A stretch of 22,277 bases of DNA, from positions 1 through 22,277 of the forward strand of contig JAZNZJ010000004.1 in the NCBI GenBank assembly GCA_045594885.1, in the 5' to 3' direction. Under the pieces are notes generated by a model. It was not told the origin of the DNA. It was given only the letters and a program-made list of their open reading frames with translations, and did not search any database. The DNA is from Fimenecus sp045594885 (GTDB taxonomy: Bacteria; Bacillota; Clostridia; Oscillospirales; Acutalibacteraceae). Each line of letters opens with the position of its first letter. Position 1 is the first letter of the stretch. Of this stretch, positions 13,957 through 20,577 are shown piece after piece. Position numbers and translations under genes: made by a program.

Positions 13957-14142
13957 CCCTGCGAAGCCCGATAACTGCGGACGATATTAACCCAACACAC
14001 TATTAAAGGGAGCTTGTACTCGATTCATTGGGAGCAGACCTCCCGTCTTTTTGACGGACGAAGGGAGCACAGATATGAACGGAGAGCACCCACCTGCTTA
14101 ACATGCAGGTTAGTATTCACCGCAACCGACTTTGTGGGGCAC
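13957..14142 (+). ncRNA. ssrS: 6S RNA
   Basis: The stretch folds as a long interrupted rod typical of 6S RNA, which binds sigma-A RNA polymerase as a promoter mimic in stationary phase. The closing stem is CCCTGCGAAG (13957-13966) with CTTTGTGGGG (14130-14139). Next are TGCGG with CCGCA, a large central bubble (about 13982-14010 on the 5' side), then stems such as TTCAT with ATGAA, and an end hairpin CCGTC-TTTTT-GACGG. The 3' strand of the bubble carries a small hairpin ACCTGC-TTAACAT-GCAGGT (about 14091-14109), as in other 6S RNAs. A T-run (14143-14148) ends it. A TACTAT at 13946-13951 would place transcription start at 13957. Together with the hairpin at 14179 this accounts for the 335 bases between DUF1292 and spoIIR. 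Confidence 0.8.
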
Positions 14143-14178
14143 TTTTTTATGCAGAAATCAAAATGCAAAATAATTTGT

Positions 14179-14212
14179 AACAATAGGTGAATTCACTTAT
14201 TGTTATTTTTTT
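14179..14212 (+). terminator. Hairpin with T-run upstream of spoIIR
   Basis: A 26-bp near-perfect palindrome AACAATAGGTGA / ATTCACTTATTGTT (14179-14204, one G-T mismatch pair) is followed by seven T. It probably acts as a backup terminator for 6S RNA or DUF1292 transcripts; its symmetry also allows an operator role. Confidence 0.6.
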
Positions 14213-14262
14213 GTTTAATATTGGTTTTATTTGCCAACACTCCATTTGTTAGGAGTGATTTT

Positions 14263-14886
14263 ATGAAAAAGACAATAGTACGAATAGAACTCTCAATACT
14301 TTTAGCCCTTGTAATATGCTTTGCCTTTAATGTTACCGCATTTTCAGAAAAATGTGACAGCATAAGAGAAAAAATGCTTAGAATGCACGTGATTGCAAAT
14401 TCTGACAGTGATGCCGACCAACAGCTTAAACTCAAAGTCCGTGACGCAGTGCTTACTGCAGGTGAAGAAATTTTTGATGGTTCTGTTACCGCCGATGATG
14501 CTGAAGAAAAAATTCTGCCCCATATTGATAAATTAAGACAAGTGGCATTACAAGTCATTGAAAATGAAGGTTTTGATTATGACGTGCAAATCACCGTACA
14601 GAAAGAATTTTTCAATACCCGTACTTATGAGAATTCGGTAACCCTTCCCGCAGGCTATTATACGGCTGTAAAAGTGATAATAGGTGAGGGCAAAGGGCAA
14701 AATTGGTGGTGTGTAATGTTCCCGCCAATGTGTTTGCCTGCTGCAAGTGGCGAGTGTGATATGTCGGAATTTCTCACAGATGAAGAAACCGAGATTGTTG
14801 AAAATAGCGAAAAGTATCAGTTTAAATTTAAAATTGTTGAAGTATTTGAAATTTTGCTAAATAAGAAACAACTCTTTACAAATTAA
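14263..14886 (+). CDS. spoIIR: Stage II sporulation protein R
   Basis: A 207-aa secreted signalling protein. In Bacillus SpoIIR is made in the forespore, exported, and triggers SpoIIGA to cleave pro-sigmaE in the mother cell. The N-terminus is a signal peptide or anchor (MKKTIVRIELSILLALVICFAF shown only by position, residues 1-22). The family motifs REKMLRMHVIANSDSDADQQ, LKVRDAVL, FNTRTYENSVTLPAGYY and GKGQNWWCVMFPPMC are all present. The start at 14263 is fixed by AGGAG 8 nt upstream. Sigma-F control is expected, but I could not pick out a convincing sigma-F promoter. A 207-aa length is normal. Its presence is strong evidence that the organism is from a spore-forming lineage. Confidence 0.95.
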   Translation: MKKTIVRIELSILLALVICFAFNVTAFSEKCDSIREKMLRMHVIANSDSDADQQLKLKVRDAVLTAGEEIFDGSVTADDAEEKILPHIDKLRQVALQVIENEGFDYDVQITVQKEFFNTRTYENSVTLPAGYYTAVKVIIGEGKGQNWWCVMFPPMCLPAASGECDMSEFLTDEETEIVENSEKYQFKFKIVEVFEILLNKKQLFTN

Positions 14887-14907
14887 AAAATTTCTTGTAA
14901 TATATAT

Positions 14908-14938
14908 TTGTAAAAATTTGACTTTTTAGTTTTTACAA
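14908..14938. promoter_or_regulatory. Inverted repeat ahead of the GDPD operon
   Basis: Perfect 9-bp arms TTGTAAAAA (14908-14916) and TTTTTACAA (14930-14938) are separated by 13 nt. They lie just downstream of a weak candidate promoter, TTTACA (14875-14880) with TAATAT (14898-14903), and 10 nt before the Shine-Dalgarno AAGGAG. It could be an operator or a leader hairpin; I cannot choose. Confidence 0.45.
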
Positions 14939-14962
14939 GTACATTCCAAGGAGTTGGAGCAT

Positions 14963-15706
14963 ATGCCACTTGTGTTGGCTCATAGAGGTGCAAATAAGGT
15001 AGCACCTCAAAATACATTACCAAGCTTTAAGAAAGCAATCGAATTTAATGCAGACGGATTTGAAACCGACGTTCATTTGTGTAAGGACGGCGAAATCGTC
15101 ATTTGTCATAACTATACTGTTGATGCTACATCAAACGGTAAAGGTTTTATTGATGAAATGACTCTCGCTCAGTTGCGTCAATTGGACTTCGGTTCTTATT
15201 TTTCTAAAGACTTTGCGGGGGTGACATTACCAACACTTGCAGAGCTTTTAGACCTTACAAAGAATATGAAGCTTATCAATATTGAAATTAAACCACCAAA
15301 GAAAAACAATGACCTTGTAAAAAAGGTTGTTGAAGAGGTACATAAATTTGGTATTGAAAAAAATACTATTATTTCTTGCTTTGACCCCGAGTGCCTTCGT
15401 CAAGTAAAAGAGTTTGATAAATCACTCAAAACAGGTCTCCTTTATGAAGAAGATGTTTTGGGCAAAGAGATTATGAACTTTGGTGTTGCGAAATATTGTA
15501 TGCAGCTCAATGCCGATGCGGCTCATCCCGAATATTTCCTCATTAGCGAAGAAGAAGTCAAGGAACTCCATTCAAATAATATTGCTGTCAATCCTTGGAC
15601 AGTCAATAATGAAGAAGATATCATAAGACTTACAAATTGGGAGTGCGATGCACTCATAACCGATGTGCCCGATTTCTGCCGTAAAGTATTGGAGGGGATT
15701 GAATGA
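14963..15706 (+). CDS. Glycerophosphodiester phosphodiesterase
   Basis: A 247-aa GDPD-family enzyme that hydrolyses glycerophosphodiesters to glycerol-3-phosphate and an alcohol. Catalytic histidines H7 (LAHRGA) and H49 (ICHNYT) and metal ligands E34 and D36 (FETDVH) and E108 (NIEIKPP) are all present. The usual PENT motif reads PQNT (Q16), an unusual but not metal-binding change. The C-terminal VNPWTVNNEEDI and LITDVPD are standard. No signal peptide is visible, so it acts in the cytoplasm. ATG 14963, 9 nt after AAGGAG, is chosen over a TTG at 14954 that abuts the Shine-Dalgarno. The stop overlaps the GH20 start by 4 bases, so the two are translationally coupled. Confidence 0.93.
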   Translation: MPLVLAHRGANKVAPQNTLPSFKKAIEFNADGFETDVHLCKDGEIVICHNYTVDATSNGKGFIDEMTLAQLRQLDFGSYFSKDFAGVTLPTLAELLDLTKNMKLINIEIKPPKKNNDLVKKVVEEVHKFGIEKNTIISCFDPECLRQVKEFDKSLKTGLLYEEDVLGKEIMNFGVAKYCMQLNADAAHPEYFLISEEEVKELHSNNIAVNPWTVNNEEDIIRLTNWECDALITDVPDFCRKVLEGIE

Positions 15707-17286
15707 GAAAACCCAAATACAGTATAATTCCCAAACCGCAAAAATATGATGTTCTTGACGGTTCATATACAGTGACCTGTGAAACTGCAGTTCTTTGTGT
15801 ACCCGAGTTTATTAAAGCAGGAAAATTCCTTTCAGATTTTCTTAAAACAAAGAAAGATGCAAACAATGGTGCAATAAAATTTAATAAAGACGAAAAAATT
15901 AAGCCGGAAGGTTACGTTCTCAAAATCAATTCGGACGGCATTACGGTATCTGCATCTGATGAAAATGGTGCATTTTACGGTGCAGTAACTCTAAAAATTA
16001 TGATTATGCAGGCAAAAAGTTCTGATGGTGTTGCTGTTCTCAATGGTGCATATATTTATGATTATCCCAAATTCTCATACCGTGGCGGAATGATGGATGA
16101 ATCTCGTCATTTCTTTGGTGTAGATGCGGTAAAACGTGCCCTTGACAGTATGGCACTTTTAAAATTGAATAAATTTCATTGGCATTTAAGCGATGACCAG
16201 GGTTACAGAATTGAAAGCGAAGTTTTTCCGCTTCTCAATGAAATCAGCAGTAAAAGACAATATGAATTCTTGGGCGGTGCAGAAATTTTAAGCAAAATTC
16301 CTGGTCTTCAGAAGAGTGGCGGCGAGTATTGTCATTATTATAAAAAAAGTGAAATTCGTGAAATCGTTGATTATGCAAAAAATCTCTGTATTGACATAAT
16401 TCCCGAAATTGACATACCCGGTCATACAGTTTCAATCTTGGCGGCTTATCCTGAACTTTCTTGTTTAAAGGGTGAGTACGAAGTGTTTTGTGAAAACGGA
16501 ATTACTAAAGATGTACTTTGTGCAGGTAATGAAGAAACCTATGATTTCGTTGAAAAACTTTTGTCCGAGGTTTGCGAATTGTTCCCATATGAATATTTCC
16601 ATATGGGTGGCGATGAAGCGGCAAAAGGTCATAAGATTTGGGAAACCCAGTGCCCAATATGCCAAGCAAAAATGAAAGAGTTAGGTCTTGAAAAAGGTAA
16701 AGATTTACAGGTTTATTTTAATAATCGAGTTAATGAAATGCTTAAAAAACTTGGTAAAACAAGTATTGAGTGGAATGATGGTATAGGGGAAAATACAAAT
16801 AGTGATATTGTTGGTCAATATTGGATTTATCGCACACCTGTATGGACAAAACGTGAAAACGATAAACGAAAATTTATTGTTTCACCTTGCCCCACAATGT
16901 ATTTTGATTTTTCCTATGCACAGGTGCCACTTAAAAAGGTGTATAACTACAATGTTGCAAAATCAGGCTTTGTAAATGAAAAGAATGTTCTTGGTGTTGA
17001 GTTTGAATCCTGGGCAGAATGGATTGATACTGAAAATGCGTGGCAGTTTGCAGTTTATCCACGAATTTTTGCTCTTGCAGAAGTTGCTTGGACAGAGGAT
17101 AACCTAAAGAATTATAAGGACTTCTATAAACGCCTCGAATTTTTTAAAGCATATATGCGTGCAAAAGAAATAAACTATTCAAGACTTGAAAAGAAAAAAT
17201 TCGGTGTAAAAAACTATTCAGCTTATCATTTGGGTGAACGTGGTAATGAGTATAAATACAATGAAAAGTCCAAGATGACAAAATAG
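15703..17286 (+). CDS. Beta-N-acetylhexosaminidase, GH20
   Basis: A 527-aa glycoside hydrolase family 20 enzyme that removes terminal GlcNAc or GalNAc. An N-terminal alpha/beta domain (about 1-120) is followed by the catalytic barrel beginning YRGGMMDESRHF. Diagnostic residues are the HWHLSDDQGYRIE block (159-171), DIPGH (237-241) and the catalytic pair D304-E305 in FHMGGDEA. Later EFESWAEW and ALAEVAWT fit the active-site tryptophan and C-terminal region. There is no signal peptide, so it probably works on imported disaccharides or small glycans. It overlaps the GDPD gene by ATGA and is 10 nt from the Na/Pi transporter, forming an operon. Confidence 0.94.
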   Translation: MRKPKYSIIPKPQKYDVLDGSYTVTCETAVLCVPEFIKAGKFLSDFLKTKKDANNGAIKFNKDEKIKPEGYVLKINSDGITVSASDENGAFYGAVTLKIMIMQAKSSDGVAVLNGAYIYDYPKFSYRGGMMDESRHFFGVDAVKRALDSMALLKLNKFHWHLSDDQGYRIESEVFPLLNEISSKRQYEFLGGAEILSKIPGLQKSGGEYCHYYKKSEIREIVDYAKNLCIDIIPEIDIPGHTVSILAAYPELSCLKGEYEVFCENGITKDVLCAGNEETYDFVEKLLSEVCELFPYEYFHMGGDEAAKGHKIWETQCPICQAKMKELGLEKGKDLQVYFNNRVNEMLKKLGKTSIEWNDGIGENTNSDIVGQYWIYRTPVWTKRENDKRKFIVSPCPTMYFDFSYAQVPLKKVYNYNVAKSGFVNEKNVLGVEFESWAEWIDTENAWQFAVYPRIFALAEVAWTEDNLKNYKDFYKRLEFFKAYMRAKEINYSRLEKKKFGVKNYSAYHLGERGNEYKYNEKSKMTK

Positions 17287-17296
17287 GAGAAAACAA

Positions 17297-18955
17297 ATGA
17301 CAATTACACATTTATTATCTTTTTTTGCGGGTATCGGATTGTTCCTTTATGGTATAAATGCTATGGGCGATGGTCTTGAATATGCTGCAGGTTCGAAAAT
17401 GAAGAAAATTTTAGGTGCACTTACCAAAAACAGATTTTTAGCTGTTATTATGGGTGCACTTGTCACTGCACTTATTCAGAGTTCTTCTGCAACAACAGTA
17501 ATGGTAGTGGGATTTGTAAATGCGGGGCTTATGAATCTTGCACAGGCTGTCGGTGTAATTATGGGTGCTAATATAGGTACAACCGTTACCAGTGTGCTCA
17601 TAGCTCTTGATTTAAGTGATATTGCACCGATTGCTCTTTTTCTTGGTGTGTTTGTAATGCTTTTTGTAAAAAAAGATATTGTGAAGCATATTGGTCAGAC
17701 AATTGCAGGCTTCGGTATGCTTTTTTTAGGTATGGATACAATGTCAGCTGCTATGGAGCCTTTAAGAGATTCTGAAGTTTTCATTTATTTTATGACAAAC
17801 TACAGTAATCCAATTATTGGTATTCTTATAGGTCTTGTGCTTACCGCTATAATTCAAAGTTCATCTGCAAGTATTGGTATTTTACAGGCTCTTGCAGTTC
17901 AGGGTTTAGTACCGATTGAATTCGCTATTTATATTCTTTTGGGGCAGAATATTGGTACTTGTATTACTGCTCTTCTTTCAGCAGCAGGTTCAAAAACAAA
18001 TTCAAAAAGAACCGCAATTATGCACTTACTCTTCAATGTTATTGGTACAGTTATATTCTTGATTATTACTGCGTTTACACCATATACAGCCTTACTCGAA
18101 AGAATAAGTGATAATGTTTCAGTGCAAATTTCAACTGCTCATATTATCTTTAATGTAGTAAGTACAATTATTCTTTTACCATTTGCAAATTGGATTATCA
18201 AAATGGCTTGTATTCTTGTGCCGGACAAAGAGCCCGAAGATTCTAAGCTTGAATTCAAATTCTATGACGAGCACCTTCTCACAACGCCTCCCGTTGCTGT
18301 TGAACAAATCGGTAAAGAGGTTGTAAGAATGGCTCATCTTTCCCGTGATAACTTTGACCGTGCTGCAAAAGCCCTTATTAATAATGATACTTCGAAAACT
18401 GAAAAAATCAAATCGGTTGAAGATGTTATTAACTTCCTCAATCACGGAATTACAAGACATCTTGTTAAAATCAATGCACTTGATTTAGACTATTCAGATG
18501 CAAAATATATAGGCCGTCTTTTCCATGTTGTTAATGACATTGAACGTATTGGTGACCACGCAGTTAACTTGAGCGAGGCTGTGGCTGTACGTAGTAGCGA
18601 AAAACTTGCAATATCTGATGAAGCTGTAGCAGAACTTGAAAATATGCATAAGTGCGTAATTGAATTGCTTGATTCTTCAATTGCTTCCTTTGAAAAGCAA
18701 GAACTTACCGTTGAAGAAGCAAAGAATATTGAAACTCTTGAAACGGTATCCGATAATCTTAAGGTTCGTTATCAAGATGCACATCTTCGTCGTCTTAATG
18801 AAGAACATTGTGAAACACGTGCAGGTATGATGTTTGTAAATACTCTTATCGACTTTGAACGTGTGGGTGACCATGCAAAGAATATTGCTTTTGCGGTTAA
18901 AAAGAAACCCGCTGAAAAGGTAGCAATAGACGAAAAAGTGGTCGAATCATATTAA
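17297..18955 (+). CDS. Na+/phosphate cotransporter with C-terminal PhoU domain
   Basis: A 552-aa NptA/PNaS-family symporter. Two inverted repeats carry the QSSSA signature at 61-65 (ALIQSSSATTVM) and 187-191 (AIIQSSSASIGI), each followed by an Asn-Ile-Gly-Thr element (GANIGTT, GQNIGTC). About eight membrane helices end near residue 305. A PhoU-like helical domain (about 335-545) follows, with paired ERIGDHAVN and ERVGDHAKN motifs typical of PhoU metal sites. It imports phosphate with sodium, or may export it under PhoU control. The Shine-Dalgarno AGGAGAA overlaps the end of the GH20 gene. Being third in an operon with a phosphodiesterase links it to phosphate scavenging. Confidence 0.93.
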   Translation: MTITHLLSFFAGIGLFLYGINAMGDGLEYAAGSKMKKILGALTKNRFLAVIMGALVTALIQSSSATTVMVVGFVNAGLMNLAQAVGVIMGANIGTTVTSVLIALDLSDIAPIALFLGVFVMLFVKKDIVKHIGQTIAGFGMLFLGMDTMSAAMEPLRDSEVFIYFMTNYSNPIIGILIGLVLTAIIQSSSASIGILQALAVQGLVPIEFAIYILLGQNIGTCITALLSAAGSKTNSKRTAIMHLLFNVIGTVIFLIITAFTPYTALLERISDNVSVQISTAHIIFNVVSTIILLPFANWIIKMACILVPDKEPEDSKLEFKFYDEHLLTTPPVAVEQIGKEVVRMAHLSRDNFDRAAKALINNDTSKTEKIKSVEDVINFLNHGITRHLVKINALDLDYSDAKYIGRLFHVVNDIERIGDHAVNLSEAVAVRSSEKLAISDEAVAELENMHKCVIELLDSSIASFEKQELTVEEAKNIETLETVSDNLKVRYQDAHLRRLNEEHCETRAGMMFVNTLIDFERVGDHAKNIAFAVKKKPAEKVAIDEKVVESY

Positions 18956-18964
18956 ATTATTATA

Positions 18965-18997
18965 AAGTAGGGCGGGGTTTAACTCTCGCCGCTACTT
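18965..18997. terminator. GC-rich hairpin between the Na/Pi transporter and GH18 genes
   Basis: Arms AAGTAG...GGCG and CGCC...CTACTT (one bulged G) pair around a TTTAA-containing loop. There is no T-run, so termination would be weak; read-through into the GH18 gene is possible. The left arm AAGTAGGGCGGGG is identical to the left boundary of repeat B copy 2 at 11419-11431. Confidence 0.6.
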
Positions 18998-19022
18998 ATT
19001 AAAATTAAATGGGAGAAAAACT

Positions 19023-20435
19023 ATGAATAAATACATTAGAAAAATCTTATCAATAATTTTAGTTTTTGCATTTATTTTTTCACTGTCATCTTGTAATTCT
19101 GTTGACTATGAAATAAAGAATAATGATGATTTCAGTGTAATGGAAAATGCTGAAATTATTGGCGAATTAAAAGGTCAAGTTGCTTTAGAGGGTACATTTA
19201 TTGAAATTCGTTTTCCTGAAGAAACAACATTCGATACGGTAGTGCTTGAAGAAAATGATAATCAGATTTATAAATTCTCAATCTGGATTAAGGATGAAAA
19301 TGGTGAGTATAAATCAATATATCAACAGGATAGAGTTGGGGACTATCGTTATTGTGAAATTGGTGAACATACTACGGATTCGCTTAAAATCTGTATTAAC
19401 TCTTCAAACGAAAATCAGTACAGTTTAAAAAGCATTGATGTTTTGAATGTAAAGGACAATAAAAACGAAGATTTTCGTGTAACATCATATCTTGTGTGTC
19501 AATGGTTTTATGGTAATGAAAACGTAGAAATAGAGAAAATGAGTACACTGACAGATATAATTTTATTTGGAGTTGCCAGATTTGATGAAAACGGAAAAGT
19601 CTATCTTCAAGACCTCGACATCAATGGTGAGCTTGTAAGTGGCGATAAGGTCTTAAAGAAAGTAATTGAAGATGTAAAAAAAGCAAACCCAAATGCTAAT
19701 ATTCACTGTAATATTTTGGGCCCTGATGGTGCGGACTCAACTGATAAAGAAAAGCTACATAGTCAGGCATTTATCGATAATAGTGAAGTACTTATTGATA
19801 ATATTTTAGAATTATTAAAAGCATATGATTTTGACGGTATCTTTTTCGATTACGAATATCCTTATGAACTACAAAGCATTAAAGACTATTCAGAATTCAT
19901 TGTAGAACTTGATTCTCATTTGGGTGATTATATTCTCGGTGCAGCATTTTCACATTGGAGCGGTAATCATATTTCAAAAAAAGCCATCAAAGCACTCGAC
20001 CGAATTGAAATAATGGCATACGATAATATGGGTACATACAATGCTCATGCCGAATTTGCGTCAGTCGGTGGAATTCTTGCTGTTGGTGACCTTATAAAAC
20101 AAGGTTATGATATTTCAAAATGTGATTTAGGCTTACCATTCTACGGTAGAACTCACGGCGGTGATGAGGCTTGGCCATCATACGCAACAATTGCTAATGA
20201 TTTAGAGAATAATCCCTTTAAGAATTCTATTGCAAAATCTTATCTCACAGGTGATACAAGCGGTAATATCAGTACAAGCTTTAATGGCGTGCAGATGATT
20301 AAAGATAAAACCGCTTTCGCAAATGACTATGGTTTGGGCGGTGTTATGGTCTGGCATTACACTTGCGACGTTGACTATAATAGTGAAATGTCACTCTTTA
20401 AAGCAATTCAAACCTCATTAGACTCAAGAAATTAA
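19023..20435 (+). CDS. GH18 (chitinase-like) lipoprotein
   Basis: A 470-aa surface lipoprotein. The signal peptide ends in lipobox LSSC, with C24 as the lipidated residue. Residues about 40-145 form a beta-rich domain resembling a discoidin/F5-8C carbohydrate-binding module. The catalytic GH18 barrel follows: FDGIFFDYEYP carries the DxxDxDxE-type motif, its Glu being the proton donor, and later MAYDNMG, LGLPFYGR and GVMVWHYTCD match the chitinase-type active-site floor. Substrate could be chitin, N-glycan core or GlcNAc-containing wall polymer. GGGAGAA lies 7 nt before the ATG. It follows the Na/Pi gene by 67 nt and ends in a strong terminator, so it may be the last gene of that operon. An external GH18 plus an internal GH20 forms a logical GlcNAc-releasing pair. 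Confidence 0.9.
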   Translation: MNKYIRKILSIILVFAFIFSLSSCNSVDYEIKNNDDFSVMENAEIIGELKGQVALEGTFIEIRFPEETTFDTVVLEENDNQIYKFSIWIKDENGEYKSIYQQDRVGDYRYCEIGEHTTDSLKICINSSNENQYSLKSIDVLNVKDNKNEDFRVTSYLVCQWFYGNENVEIEKMSTLTDIILFGVARFDENGKVYLQDLDINGELVSGDKVLKKVIEDVKKANPNANIHCNILGPDGADSTDKEKLHSQAFIDNSEVLIDNILELLKAYDFDGIFFDYEYPYELQSIKDYSEFIVELDSHLGDYILGAAFSHWSGNHISKKAIKALDRIEIMAYDNMGTYNAHAEFASVGGILAVGDLIKQGYDISKCDLGLPFYGRTHGGDEAWPSYATIANDLENNPFKNSIAKSYLTGDTSGNISTSFNGVQMIKDKTAFANDYGLGGVMVWHYTCDVDYNSEMSLFKAIQTSLDSRN

Positions 20436-20440
20436 AACAT

Positions 20441-20478
20441 AAAGGACACTTTTATATAGAAGTGTCCTTTATTCTATT
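20441..20478 (+). terminator. Intrinsic terminator after the GH18 gene
   Basis: An 11-bp stem AAAGGACACTT / AAGTGTCCTTT with an 8-nt loop, followed by a T-rich tail (20468-20481). Confidence 0.88.
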
Positions 20479-20504
20479 TTTGACAAGAAATAAACGTCAT
20501 TTTG

Positions 20505-20533
20505 TTGATTTTTATAATTATTTATAATATAAT
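20505..20533 (+). promoter_or_regulatory. Sigma-A promoter of the subtilase gene
   Basis: TTGATT (20505-20510), a 17-bp spacer and TATAAT (20528-20533). Two further TATAAT strings lie at 20513-20518 and 20523-20528, but neither has a good -35 at the right distance. Confidence 0.65.
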
Positions 20534-20577
20534 TACAGAAATATTAAATGTAATGTTGAGTTTTTGAGGTGCAAACT

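Noticed and set aside
13928..14148. Considered as a riboswitch, SRP RNA or tmRNA
   Set aside because: The rod with a central bubble, 3'-strand hairpin and terminator fits 6S RNA; there is no tRNA-like end, SRP Alu/S domain motif or regulated gene immediately downstream.
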